A stretch of 64,000 nucleotides of DNA from DAOUBP01 sp034432655 (GTDB taxonomy: Bacteria > Chloroflexota > Anaerolineae > CG2-30-64-16), in NCBI GenBank assembly GCA_034432655.1, contig DAOUBP010000086.1, positions 30,082-94,081 of the forward strand. The letters are read 5' to 3'. The notes beneath the pieces were generated by a model. That model searched no databases. It had not been told where the DNA came from and worked only from the letters and a program-made list of their open reading frames with translations. Shown piece by piece: positions 1-8,668 of the stretch; positions within the stretch are counted from its first letter, which is position 1, and each line of letters starts with the position of its first letter. Made by a program: the position numbers and the translations under genes.

Positions 1-2192
1 GCCTCGCCTGTCAGCCGGCGGCTGCTCAGCTTGTGCAGTCGGCGGGCCAGCTCGTCATCGTGCAGCACGGCCGTCAACCAGCGTTCGAAATCCCCGCGCG
101 CCAGGTGATATTCCAGCGACTCGGCCGGCACGTCACGGATGGCCTCACGATATTCCCACAGGTTGGCGGCCGCGCGGCCGAGGTAACGGCCCTGTTTGTC
201 GCAGAAGTAGAACTGCTTCGGCTCGGGCAGGGCGGCGCGCAGATACTTGTGCAGGTGACGGATATGGGGCAGCGCGCGCTGGCCGACCCGGAATCTGATC
301 ACCTCGGCGGTCGGCGGCAGCCACCCCCGGGCCGTGCCGGGCAGCAGATAGGCCTGGCCTCTGGCCAAGGTCGGCAGTTGTTCCAGTGTGGCTTTGCCCC
401 CTTCGTAGCCCTCCACCCTTGGTCGCAGGGCGTCCAGCTCTTCGCGCAGGTTGAGCCGCGTGATAATCCAATGATCCAACGCTTCCAGTAGCGCTGGCGC
501 CATCTGGCTGGGCCGATAGCTGACGATGCCGAAACCGCCCCAGTGCATCTCCTTCAGCAGCAAGTCCGTCAGCTCGCCTCCCTCGCGCGGGCAGAAGTTT
601 TGGATTTCGTCCACCAGCACCCAATGGGGCCGGCCGCGACGGCCGCGCAGCCCCCGCAGGCCGCGCAGGAATTCGAGCAGATATGCCACGCGTTCTGGGA
701 TGGTGTAGGTTGAGAGGTCCAGCACCAGGCTGATGTTGTGCCATTCGCCGAAGCTGATCACGTCGGTCACGGTCGGCAGCGGTTTCCCCGGTCCGCCGAG
801 CAGCAGGGTATGCGGCGAGACCCCCAGGCCGCGGTAATCCCCTTCCGGGTCAATTACGCAGATCTGGTAATCTTGCATGAGCAGCCCCTCGGCGATCAGC
901 CCGGCCAGCCAGGACTTACCGCTGATGCTGGCGCCGAAGATGCCCAGGTTGCTTGCGGCCAGGATAAAGGGGTCCATGCAGACCGGCGTACCGCTGAGGC
1001 GGTGGCCCAGCACCAACTGGCGCTCTGGCCGTGAGCGTCGTGGCAGGGCCTTTCCTGCCAACAGGTCTGCAATAAGGCTTTGCACCCCGATCGCATGGGG
1101 TTGCTCCAGCACCAGGTCGGCGGCCGCCTTGAGCGCCGGTTGCGCGTTGGCCACTGCCACCGAGAGCTCAGCCGCTTCGAACAGGCTGAGGTCGTTCTCG
1201 CCGTCGCCGCAGGCCACGACGTTGTGGGGGGAATAGCCCAGCTCACGCAGCGCGTAGAGCAGGCCGGCGCCTTTGGTGGCGCCCGGCGGCAGGGCCATCA
1301 GGCCGCCCAGGTTGTATTCCACAGTAGCGGCGTTGCGGCTTTCGCGCAGCGCCTTCAGTACGGCCTCGTCATGGGGCGGCCACGTGGCAGCGATGGCCAT
1401 GCCGCGCTCCAATGGCACCCCCAGCGCGTCCAACCGTTGCAGCAACGCCGGGTCGAGGCGGCCAAAGGGGAGGTTGACGGCATCGCGGCGAGGGAAATAG
1501 ACGACCGCGCCGTTCTCCGCCACAATCGCCTCGCAGAAGTCGCTGTAAGGTCCTTCGGTCACCACGTTGTCCAGGGTGCGGCCTGTGACCAGGATCAAGG
1601 TCAACCCGCCCATTTTGGCCCGGTGCAGCGCCGTCCACATCTCCTCGGTCAGGCGTGGTGCAGCCAGCCCAGACTCCACGAGGGTGCCATCTAGGTCGCA
1701 GGCCAGCACGGCCAGATGGGCCGTTTTGCGCCTTTCGGCCTCTACGCCCTCCTTCGCGGCGGGGATTTCAGCCCGGGGTGGCGCTTCTGGCGGGGGCAGA
1801 GGCGGCGCAGGTTCCTGCAACAAACGCTCGATCAGCCGGATCACGTCGCCCAGTCGAAACGGTTTGGGCAGGTAGACCCCGGCCAGTTCCCGGACCCGGG
1901 CCTCGATATCGGGCCCACCGTAGGCGGTGATCAACACGCGCCGGGTCTCGGGCCTCAGCCGTTGCGCGCGCGCGAGCAGTTCCAGTCCATCCATCCCCGG
2001 CAGGCGCAGATCGGAGATCAGAAGATGATAAGGCGCCTCGTGCAGCCGTTCCAGGGCGGCCTCGGCCGACCGGCAGACCTCGACTTGGTACAGGCCGTCG
2101 TGGTGCAGGCTCAACGCCTGGCTGAGCGCCCTGGCGATGCCCAGCGAGTCTTCCACCAGTAAGATGCGTGCCGGCGATATCTGCTGATCCAT
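1..2192 (-). CDS. Response regulator fused to HAD-IIB phosphatase and HerA/DUF87-like ATPase (partial)
   Basis: The frame stays open to the window edge, so the C-terminus is missing; about 730 residues are visible. Domains in order: a CheY-like receiver (1-125; acidic E14/D15, phospho-acceptor Asp61, Lys110), a Pro/Ala-rich linker (128-157), a HAD hydrolase (about 160-385; DLDGT at 166-170, GDGEND near 328), and a P-loop ATPase of HerA/DUF87 type (Walker A GASISGKS at 420-427, Walker B VLVDE at 525-529). The last visible segment (YHLARGDFERWL) resembles DUF5752, from memory. An in-frame TAG lies three codons before the ATG at 2192. The sensor kinase lies 82 bp upstream on the same strand, so the pair reads as a two-component system. 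I checked the frame codon by codon across the receiver-HAD junction and saw no frameshift. The substrate is unknown. Confidence 0.85.
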   Translation of the reverse strand, partial: MDQQISPARILLVEDSLGIARALSQALSLHHDGLYQVEVCRSAEAALERLHEAPYHLLISDLRLPGMDGLELLARAQRLRPETRRVLITAYGGPDIEARVRELAGVYLPKPFRLGDVIRLIERLLQEPAPPLPPPEAPPRAEIPAAKEGVEAERRKTAHLAVLACDLDGTLVESGLAAPRLTEEMWTALHRAKMGGLTLILVTGRTLDNVVTEGPYSDFCEAIVAENGAVVYFPRRDAVNLPFGRLDPALLQRLDALGVPLERGMAIAATWPPHDEAVLKALRESRNAATVEYNLGGLMALPPGATKGAGLLYALRELGYSPHNVVACGDGENDLSLFEAAELSVAVANAQPALKAAADLVLEQPHAIGVQSLIADLLAGKALPRRSRPERQLVLGHRLSGTPVCMDPFILAASNLGIFGASISGKSWLAGLIAEGLLMQDYQICVIDPEGDYRGLGVSPHTLLLGGPGKPLPTVTDVISFGEWHNISLVLDLSTYTIPERVAYLLEFLRGLRGLRGRRGRPHWVLVDEIQNFCPREGGELTDLLLKEMHWGGFGIVSYRPSQMAPALLEALDHWIITRLNLREELDALRPRVEGYEGGKATLEQLPTLARGQAYLLPGTARGWLPPTAEVIRFRVGQRALPHIRHLHKYLRAALPEPKQFYFCDKQGRYLGRAAANLWEYREAIRDVPAESLEYHLARGDFERWLTAVLHDDELARRLHKLSSRRLTGE

Positions 2193-2274
2193 GGATGGCT
2201 AACCTGTCCAGAGAATCCGTCTCTTCGTAGTGACGGCTTTCGCCTTCCTGGAGTGCGCTGAACGGCCAAAGCCG

Positions 2275-3939
2275 TTACTGCGAAGGTCTTCCGTCACTGC
2301 GAAGGTTTTCATCCGTCGCGGCGCCCCGCTCGGCATGGGCGTCTTCTCCTCGTACTTCAGGGCCGCCCGTGCCGGGCTGATGGCCTGTCGGCGCCAGCGG
2401 CAGGGTGAGGGTGAAGGCCACTCCCTGATCACCTTCGAGGTTCTCCACGCGCAACGTGCCACCGTGTTGCTGGACGATGTTATGCGAGACAAAGAGCCCC
2501 AGGCCGGTGCCCCCGGGTTTGGTGGTGAAGAAAGGATCGAAGATGCGCTCCATGTACTCGGCCGGGATGGCCGGGCCGTTGTCGGTCAGTGTCAAGGAAA
2601 GCACTTGTTGGTCGGCCTTCAGGCCGCGCTCCAGGCTGGCAGTGATCTCCAAACGGCCACCTGTCGGCATGGCCTCGATGGCGTTGATCATCAGGTTAAG
2701 CAGGACGCGGCCGATTTGTTGGGGCGCGCCCAGCGCCGGGGGCAAATCGGCCGGCAGGTGGGTTGTGACACAGATCTCCGCCTTGCGCAACGGTTCATTG
2801 AGCAGTTTCAGCGTATCTTCGACGACCTGGATAATAGAGAAGGGCCGATATGCCTCGTGTTCGGTCCGGGCCAGGCCCAGCACCCGCTGGGTGATCTCGA
2901 CCAGCCTTTCCACTTCCTGGCCGCAGATGTTCAGGCTCTCCCTGCGCTCCTCCGGAGAGAGGGGATACTCGGCCATCAACTCCAGGTTGCTTTGGATGGC
3001 CTGCAGCGGGTTTTTGATCTCGTGCGCCAGCATTGTGGCGATATAGCCCATCGCGGCCAGGCGCTCGGTCCGCATCATGTAGCGTTCCATCTGCTTCCAG
3101 TGGGAGATGTCGCTCAGGATCCCTTCGTAGTAGAGCAGTCGGCCCTCCTCATCGCGCACTGCCCGGGCGTTGTCGCGCACCCAGATCAGCTTGCCGTCAC
3201 GGCGACGGAGCTGCATCTCGAAATCTCGGATGATGCCGTCCCGGTGGAGTTGTTCTTGCACATACCTGCGCGTCTCGGCGTTTACATAGTAATCGGCCGT
3301 GTTGGTGGCCAACAACGTTGCACGGTCAGGACAACCTAACATCTCGACCAGGGTCGGGTTGGCATCGAGGATACGGCCGTCCGGCGCGGTGCGATAAAGC
3401 CCCAAAGGCACGCGATCGAACAAAGCCCGATAGCGTGCTTCGCTTTCACGCAGCGCTTCTTCCGCTTGAACCCGTTCGGTGATATCGAAAGATACTACGA
3501 TGACGCCTGTGACCTGGCCGTCGTCGTCTCGCAGTTGGGAAACGCGTGTATCAAAGGTGCGGCCATGCAACGTGTCGGTGGAGTCACGAAGAGCCCCGGC
3601 CAGTGCAGCGCTGAACTTACCGCGCAAGTCGGAGCTTGGGAACAGCTCAAAGACCGACCGGCCGGAAAAGTCCTCCAGCTTGAGCCCCAGCTGTTTCAGG
3701 ACCTCGCCCTCCCGCAGGAGACGGCCCTCTGCAAAGGTAAAAACGCCGTCGCGATCCAGCACCAACAGCGCGATCGGTGCGTTGGCCAGCACTGCACTCA
3801 ACAGGTCCTGGTACACGGGCGCTGTCGCCGATCCGTCTTGTGCCGGTTCCTGTGGCCCAAACCCAGGCAGGCGATCGGTTCCCTTGCCGCCCAGCGCACT
3901 GCCCGGCGGTCTCTCTGGCTCTTTCATCCTGGTTTTCAT
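2275..3939 (-). CDS. Soluble PAS-PAS sensor histidine kinase
   Basis: A 554-residue kinase with no hydrophobic segment, so probably cytoplasmic. Two PAS domains occupy roughly residues 35-150 and 165-285. They are followed by a HisKA dimerisation domain with the phospho-acceptor motif LAHEIKNPL and an HATPase_c domain (N box NLMINAIEAM, G1 DNGPAIP, G2 GGTGLGLF). The start at 3939 was chosen because AGGAGGT precedes it by five bases; an ATG eight codons upstream overlaps that site. The C-terminal 35 residues after the ATPase domain are polar and look unstructured. It probably phosphorylates Asp61 of the downstream receiver-HAD-HerA protein. The signal is unknown; the PAS domains suggest a small ligand, redox state or heme. 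Confidence 0.93.
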   Translation of the reverse strand: MKTRMKEPERPPGSALGGKGTDRLPGFGPQEPAQDGSATAPVYQDLLSAVLANAPIALLVLDRDGVFTFAEGRLLREGEVLKQLGLKLEDFSGRSVFELFPSSDLRGKFSAALAGALRDSTDTLHGRTFDTRVSQLRDDDGQVTGVIVVSFDITERVQAEEALRESEARYRALFDRVPLGLYRTAPDGRILDANPTLVEMLGCPDRATLLATNTADYYVNAETRRYVQEQLHRDGIIRDFEMQLRRRDGKLIWVRDNARAVRDEEGRLLYYEGILSDISHWKQMERYMMRTERLAAMGYIATMLAHEIKNPLQAIQSNLELMAEYPLSPEERRESLNICGQEVERLVEITQRVLGLARTEHEAYRPFSIIQVVEDTLKLLNEPLRKAEICVTTHLPADLPPALGAPQQIGRVLLNLMINAIEAMPTGGRLEITASLERGLKADQQVLSLTLTDNGPAIPAEYMERIFDPFFTTKPGGTGLGLFVSHNIVQQHGGTLRVENLEGDQGVAFTLTLPLAPTGHQPGTGGPEVRGEDAHAERGAATDENLRSDGRPSQ

Positions 3940-4061
3940 CGCACACCTCCTGCGCTTGCACATCCCGGCGTGAAGAGCAACTCCAAGGGGCCGTGGCAGC
4001 GGTGGCGAGGTGCGGGCATGAGGTCGGCGCCCTGAGATCAGAAATGTTGTTTGCTGCTTTT

Positions 4062-4067
4062 ATTATA
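4062..4067 (-). promoter_or_regulatory. Candidate -10 box upstream of the histidine kinase
   Basis: The minus strand reads TATAAT here, about 120 bases before the kinase start. No convincing -35 hexamer lies 16-18 bases upstream, so support is weak. Confidence 0.3.
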
Positions 4068-4091
4068 CCATCGAAATGGCCTTGTGTGTGC

Positions 4092-4670
4092 TCATCCGTC
4101 GGCTTTCATGTAACGGCGGAAAAGGTTTTCGCGAGTCATCCAGATCTCGCTGCGCTTCAAGCCCAGCAGGCGGCGGCCGGCCAGGGTCGGCGCGTTGAAA
4201 GCCCACATGACGCCCCAGGTGTAGAGGTTCTCCCAGAACTCGCCGAAGCGGCCGAGGGGGTTGTGATAGGGGAGGATGGTGAAGCCGAGGTGCTCGAACA
4301 GTTTGACGCCGCCCGCGTGCGCGCCGGCCAGCGGCAGCACGGTGACCCCGCCGATAAGCTGCGCGTCGGCCAGCCGGGGGTCGTTGGGCATCTGCCGGGC
4401 CAGGGCCCGGAAGGAGTTCTTCAGCCGTCGTTGTGTCTGGACGGCCCAGCTCAGGGTGGGGCCTTCTGGCGGCAGGGGCGGCAGGTGCTCGTTCCACAGG
4501 TGCAGCTCGACCACGGGGGTGCCGGCCGGATAAGTTTGTCCGTCGAGGATTACCGGTCGGGGCAGGGCTGTCCGGCGCACGCGCAAGAGGCAGTCGGGCT
4601 CGGAGCAAAACTCGAAGACCCTGTAGGCCCAGCGCAAGAACCGGTCGAAAGCACGGATCACGTGTTTCAT
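4092..4670 (-). CDS. YkoP-like protein of unknown function
   Basis: A 192-residue soluble protein. It resembles the YkoP-type domain that in other bacteria follows or accompanies polysaccharide deacetylases (EFCSEPDCLLRV near the N-terminus, then VVELHLWNEHLP, a central region with LIGGVTVLP, and a Trp-rich stretch FWENLYTWGVMWAFN). That family assignment is from memory. GAGG lies five bases before the ATG. The only same-strand neighbour upstream, beyond a 430-bp repeat block, is a membrane glycosyltransferase, which fits a shared role in envelope glycolipid or polysaccharide work. No catalytic residues can be named. Confidence 0.6.
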   Translation of the reverse strand: MKHVIRAFDRFLRWAYRVFEFCSEPDCLLRVRRTALPRPVILDGQTYPAGTPVVELHLWNEHLPPLPPEGPTLSWAVQTQRRLKNSFRALARQMPNDPRLADAQLIGGVTVLPLAGAHAGGVKLFEHLGFTILPYHNPLGRFGEFWENLYTWGVMWAFNAPTLAGRRLLGLKRSEIWMTRENLFRRYMKADG

Positions 4671-4680
4671 TGTGTCCTCT

Positions 4681-4868
4681 TTGGATTGCGGCGCGCCAGC
4701 GCCGCTTTGCCATCGAGAGCAGCGTCTTTAGATTGCGGCGCGCCAGCGCCGCTTTGCCATCGAGAGCAGCGTCTTTGGATTGCGACGCGCCAGCGCCGCT
4801 TTGCCATCGAGAGCAGTGTCTTTGGATTGCGGCGCGCCAGCGCCGCTTTGCCATCGAGAGCAGCGTCC
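4681..4868. repeat. Four tandem 47-bp repeats
   Basis: Copies begin at 4681, 4728, 4775 and 4822. Each holds GGATTGCGGCGCGCCAGCG followed by CCGCTTTGCCATCGAGAGC, so each contains a GCGGCG/CGCCGC hairpin plus a CATCGAGAGCAGCGTCT tail. Differences are single substitutions. Reading frames cross the block without interruption, but their products are repeat-encoded and not credible genes. Confidence 0.95.
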
Positions 4869-4875
4869 TGCTGCC

Positions 4876-5108
4876 GTAATCCAAAGCGGCGTCATGCCGC
4901 CGCAATCCAAAGCGGCCTCGTGCGGCCGCAATCCAAAGCGGCGTCATGCCGTCGCAATCCAAAGCGGCCTCGTGCGGCCGCAATCTAAAGCGGCGTCATG
5001 CCGCCGCAATCCAAAGCGGCCTCGTGCGGCTGCAATCCAAAGCGGCGTCATGCCGTCGCAATCCAAAGCGGCCTCGTGCGGCCGTAATCTAAAGCGGCCG
5101 CGATCCAA
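4876..5108. repeat. Tandem 26-bp palindromic repeats, alternating two types
   Basis: Eight complete 26-bp units and one partial unit start with AATCCAAAGCGGC or AATCTAAAGCGGC. Units alternate between a GTCATG core and a CTCGTG core. The common part is the reverse complement of the GGATTGCGGC element in the adjacent 47-bp repeats, so the two arrays face each other. The array ends next to the stop codon of the glycosyltransferase. There are no unique spacers, so it is not a CRISPR array. Confidence 0.93.
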
Positions 5109-5112
5109 GGTC

Positions 5113-6333
5113 TCAGTGCAGGCGGCGCAGCCAGCCAACCAGCCGGGCGTCCCAGCGCGGCGGGGCCGGTATCATGCGGCCTTGCGAGGTCAGCAGGAAC
5201 TCCTCCCCACGCCAGGCGATCCGACGGCCCAAGCCGCCGACGATCCACGTCAGCGCGCTCAGCACATCGCGCACCGGCAACCACAGCAGCCAGCTGTACG
5301 ATTCCACGTCACCGGTGCGGCTGCTGATCAACCAGGCCACCATCCAACGCAGCAAGAGCGAGCCGAGCAAGAGCTGGACGGCAGGCCAGCCGGGGCCGGT
5401 CAGGAGCAGCAGGGCCAGCGCCAGTGGGGTGGCGAAACTCAGCAGCAGGCCAGGATACTGCCAGGGCCGGCTGACGCTGGCACAGCGCATCCAACGCACC
5501 TCGCGTTCCCATTGCTCCTCAAACCGCGGGGCTCCCAACACGCACCTGATCACGTAGTCGGACAGATGCACCTTCAGCCCTAGCTGCGCGATGCGCGCGC
5601 CGAGCTGGTAGTCGTCGGCCAGGTAATCGGCCAGCGCGGCAAACCCACCGATGCGCCTGAGGTCGCTGCGGCGTAAAGCCACTGTGGCGCCCATCGCAAA
5701 ACGCATGCCGATCACCTTGCGCGCAACCAGGATCGAGGGCAGGAAGGTGACGCCCATGTGGAGTGCCTCCAGGCCAGCCGTCAGGTTCTGCGCTGCCGTG
5801 CCCAGGTACGGACAGGTCACCAGTCCAACGGTTGGTTCGGCAAGGGGCGCCACCACCCGACGCAGGTAGTCGGGCGTCACCCGCATATCGCTGTCGCTGA
5901 TGACCAGCGTGTCGTAGCGGGCCTGCTCGGCCAGGTGATGGAGCAGGCTCGCCTTGCGGTTAGCACCCGTCGGTCGAACCACGAAGAGCCGGATGCTGAG
6001 GTGAGGGAACTCCTGCTTCAGGCGCTCGATGAGCGGGATCACCGGGTCGTCCGCGTCGGCCACGCCGAAGAGCAGCTCGTACTCGGGGTAATCCTGGCGA
6101 CAGAAACTGACGAAGTTGTGGTAGGCCTGAGCATCAAGCCCCTTGACGGGCTTAAGCACGGAGACTGGTGGGGTGAAAGCCGCGCTATTTTCCGGATCTT
6201 TTGCCGCGCGGGGCTGCAGGGGCGGAACGCCGTTTGACCGCACAGGCCGAAAGAAGGCGAACACCAGCCCAAGCGCCACCAGCCAATACAGCCAACTAAC
6301 AATAATAAGTGCTGTCAGCAAGGTCGCGATCAT
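5113..6333 (-). CDS. Membrane glycosyltransferase, ceramide glucosyltransferase/HpnI-like (GT21)
   Basis: A 406-residue GT-A enzyme. An N-terminal membrane segment (LTALIIVSWLYWLVALGLVF) precedes a catalytic domain with the GT21 set of motifs: VSVLKPVKG, ADADDP, SDSDMR, LADDYQLG, and a (Q/R)xxRW-type REVRWMR. Two or more hydrophobic segments follow (LALALLLLTGP, and around VRDVLSALTWIVGG). This family transfers a sugar to a lipid acceptor such as ceramide, diacylglycerol or a hopanoid; the acceptor cannot be read from sequence. GGAGGTGCGCC before the ATG at 6333 decides the start over an ATG 14 codons upstream. The YkoP-like gene lies downstream. Confidence 0.88.
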   Translation of the reverse strand: MIATLLTALIIVSWLYWLVALGLVFAFFRPVRSNGVPPLQPRAAKDPENSAAFTPPVSVLKPVKGLDAQAYHNFVSFCRQDYPEYELLFGVADADDPVIPLIERLKQEFPHLSIRLFVVRPTGANRKASLLHHLAEQARYDTLVISDSDMRVTPDYLRRVVAPLAEPTVGLVTCPYLGTAAQNLTAGLEALHMGVTFLPSILVARKVIGMRFAMGATVALRRSDLRRIGGFAALADYLADDYQLGARIAQLGLKVHLSDYVIRCVLGAPRFEEQWEREVRWMRCASVSRPWQYPGLLLSFATPLALALLLLTGPGWPAVQLLLGSLLLRWMVAWLISSRTGDVESYSWLLWLPVRDVLSALTWIVGGLGRRIAWRGEEFLLTSQGRMIPAPPRWDARLVGWLRRLH

Positions 6334-6472
6334 GGCGCACCTCCGATTCTCGCGACAGGCTGTGAATGAGACCAATGTTATTGTATCATGTTTTTTGTTA
6401 GATGAGTATCTGTTTCTTTTGGTAAGTGTTCACCTTTTCCCTGTGTATTCGCGCGAGGGGAACCTTTATGAG

Positions 6473-6513
6473 TAGGGGTTTTGGCGACGGCGAAGCCGCC
6501 GCCAAAACCCCTA
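6473..6513. repeat. Long perfect hairpin, possible bidirectional terminator
   Basis: Arms of at least 14 bp (TAGGGGTTTTGGCG and its complement) flank a short loop. The same arm sequence recurs at 60841-60876. It lies between divergent genes in an otherwise AT-rich stretch. Confidence 0.7.
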
Positions 6514-6544
6514 CAAATCGCCTTCTCCGGTGCGTTGCGCGTCA

Positions 6545-6930
6545 CCCGGGATCGCCCGGCGATGAAGTCGCCGGGCTACCGGAAGGCGCCCCGTGAACGG
6601 GGCTCGATTGGCCCCAACGCGGCCGGCCAGCCCGGTTGACCGGGCGCTGGTCGGTCGCACGAGCCATTTATGGTCGTGCGGGATCGCCCGGCGATGAAGT
6701 CGCCGGGTTACCGTACGGCGCCCCGTGAACGGGGCTCGATTGGCCCCAACGCCGCCGGCCAGCCCGGTTGACCGGGCGCTGCTCGGTAGCACGAGCCATT
6801 TATGGCCGTGCGGGCGTCAGCCCGGCGCCCCGTGAACGGGGCTCGATTGGCCTCAACGCCGCCGGCCAGCCCGGTTGACCGGGCGCTGTTCGGTAGCACG
6901 AGCCATTTATGGCCGTGCGGGCGTCAGTTA
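6545..6930. repeat. Three tandem copies of a multi-hairpin element of about 100-130 bp
   Basis: Each full copy has four small palindromes in fixed order: GCCCGGCGA/TCGCCGGGC, GCCCCGT/ACGGGGC, GCCCGGT/ACCGGGC, and GCACGAGCCAT/ATGGCCGTGC. The third copy lacks the first palindrome. Copies are nearly identical over the conserved part. Together with the hairpin at 6473 they fill most of the 680-bp space between the glycosyltransferase and the binding protein; no gene is visible there. Confidence 0.9.
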
Positions 6931-7016
6931 CGAGATGCCTCGCCGATTAGCGGAACAATTCTTAATGTTCATAAGTCGCCACTACCAAGGGGTCATCTTC
7001 AGGGCAGGAGAAACAT

Positions 7017-8159
7017 ATGAACAGGCTTTCCATCTGGGTCGTTTTGATCCTTTGCGTTCTCGGCAGCTTATCCGCCTGCACCTCGACCGCGCCGACCAAA
7101 GGCGAGGTCATCGTCTATGTGGCCGGGCCCCTTTCTGGCTTCCAGGCCAACACCGGGCAGACTGTGGCCGGCGGGGTGCGGCTGATGGCCGAGCAACTGA
7201 ACCGCTCCGGCGGCCTGTTGGGCTATAAGGTCAAGGTGGTCGCGCTGGATGATGAGGCCGATTCAGACGTAGCCGCTGCGGTGGCCGAGCAGATCAGGGA
7301 CGCGCTCGCACGCGGGGAACGGGTTATCGGCGTCATCGGCCATCCCAACTCGGGCCAGACGGCGGCTGCTATGGCGATTTACAAAGACCTGCCCATCGTT
7401 GTGATCACCCCGACCGCTTCGGAGGTGGGGCTGACGCGACAGGGCTATCGCAATTTCTTCCGCGTCAACGCAGCCAACGATCTGCAGGCCCAGGCCGGTG
7501 CGGCCTATCTGGTGAACCAACTGGGCGCGAAGAAGGTTGCGGTGTTGTACAACGATGACCCCTACGGTATTGACCTGGGCAGGCTGGTGGCGGACGAGCT
7601 GACGCGGCTGGGCGCCAGCGTGCCCCTCTCGCTGCAGGTGGCGGTGGAACAAAATCGCTTCCAGGCCGAGGTGGCCAGGATCAAAGAGGCCAATGTTGAC
7701 GCCATCTACTATGCCGGCTACGAGGTGGAATGCCCGTACCTGCGCGCGGATCTGCGCGATGCCGGCCTGGCAGGATTGACCTTCATGGCTTCCGATGGCT
7801 GTTTCCTGGCGGCAACGATTGACAATGCCGACGGCGCGGCCGAGGGGATGTACATCACCGGCTTTGCGCCCAGCCCCAAGACCGCGGTGGACCAGGCGTG
7901 GGTGCAGGCGTATCAGGCCGTCGAGTATCGCAACCCTGACACCTACTCCATCAACGGCTACAGCGCGATGCAGGTGCTGGCCGAGGGGGTAAAGAAGGCC
8001 GGGACCCTGAGCGCGGCTCAGGTGGCGGATGCTATTCGCAAACTGGATATCACCACCCCACTGGGCAAGGTGCAGTTCCAGGAAAACGGCGACCTGCGGG
8101 GGGCGAAGATCTATATTTTCCAGGTGAAGGACGGCCAGTTCGTGCAGGTGGCGCCGTGA
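7017..8159 (+). CDS. Branched-chain amino acid-type ABC transporter substrate-binding lipoprotein
   Basis: A 380-residue type I periplasmic binding protein of the LivJ/LivK family. The N-terminus is a lipoprotein signal (hydrophobic stretch then LSAC, lipid Cys near residue 19), so it is anchored outside the membrane. Family features include the opening about a gain of ligand-binding lobes (GVRLMAEQLNRSGGLLG), VIGVIGHPNSGQTAAA, and TPTASEVGLT with FFRVNAAND. AGGAG precedes the ATG by seven bases. No permease or ATPase gene lies nearby, so it either uses a transporter encoded elsewhere or acts as a ligand sensor. The ligand cannot be told from sequence. Confidence 0.9.
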   Translation: MNRLSIWVVLILCVLGSLSACTSTAPTKGEVIVYVAGPLSGFQANTGQTVAGGVRLMAEQLNRSGGLLGYKVKVVALDDEADSDVAAAVAEQIRDALARGERVIGVIGHPNSGQTAAAMAIYKDLPIVVITPTASEVGLTRQGYRNFFRVNAANDLQAQAGAAYLVNQLGAKKVAVLYNDDPYGIDLGRLVADELTRLGASVPLSLQVAVEQNRFQAEVARIKEANVDAIYYAGYEVECPYLRADLRDAGLAGLTFMASDGCFLAATIDNADGAAEGMYITGFAPSPKTAVDQAWVQAYQAVEYRNPDTYSINGYSAMQVLAEGVKKAGTLSAAQVADAIRKLDITTPLGKVQFQENGDLRGAKIYIFQVKDGQFVQVAP

Positions 8160-8162
8160 CGG

Positions 8163-8262
8163 TAGTGGGTATATTGGTAAACTGGTAGCCTGGTAGATCG
8201 GCAGATCAGGTTACCGTTCACCAACCTGTCAACATCAACCGGTCAACCTACCAACCTACGGA
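8163..8262. repeat. Degenerate octamer repeats, inverted
   Basis: The spacer is made of TGGTAGAC/TGGTAAAC-like octamers followed by the opposite-strand form (CAACCTACC). The same octamer family occurs at 52400-52460 and 53446-53628. Confidence 0.6.
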
Positions 8263-8269
8263 GGTATTC

Positions 8270-8668
8270 ATGAAAACCCGTTCCGACGGCACGACGTTGA
8301 TCGCGCTGTATCACTTCATCAGCGGCTTCCTCAGCCTGCTGGGCATCTGCGGCTTGTTGAGCCTGCCGCTCTTTGTGGGGCTGGCGGCCAGAACCGGTGG
8401 CAGCCCGGACGATGCGGCTGCTGCGGTCATCGTGACGATGATCGCCCTGGTGTTCGGCGGCGTGCTCCTTATCATCACCGTTGCAAATTGGATCGTCGGT
8501 TGGGGCTTGTGGCAAGGCCGCGAGTGGGCGCGCGTCAGCGCGATCGCCCTGGCCATCCTGCGCCTGTTCAACGTGCCCTTGGGTACCCTGATCGGCGGGC
8601 TGATCATCTGGTATTTGTTGCGCGAAGATGTCAAAGCCGAGTTCACCAGGTCCGAGGCCTATGGATGA
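8270..8668 (+). CDS. Small integral membrane protein
   Basis: A 132-residue protein with about four hydrophobic segments: one after residue 15 (FISGFLSLLGICGLLSLPLF), one around AAAVIVTMIALVFGGVLLII, one near TVANWIVGWGLW, and one near the C-terminus (LGTLIGGLIIWYLL). It resembles unnamed four-helix membrane proteins and no function can be assigned. CGGAGG is correctly spaced before the ATG. The stop codon overlaps the next start by eight bases, so it is translated together with the deacetylase. Confidence 0.8.
   Translation: MKTRSDGTTLIALYHFISGFLSLLGICGLLSLPLFVGLAARTGGSPDDAAAAVIVTMIALVFGGVLLIITVANWIVGWGLWQGREWARVSAIALAILRLFNVPLGTLIGGLIIWYLLREDVKAEFTRSEAYG

Noticed and set aside
4063..4983. 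Repeat-containing protein gene on the minus strand
   Set aside because: Its repeated peptide only reflects the tandem DNA repeat, and it is out of frame with the YkoP-like gene that it overlaps.
4681..5108. CRISPR array
   Set aside because: Units are contiguous 26- or 47-bp repeats with no unique spacers, and no cas gene is near.
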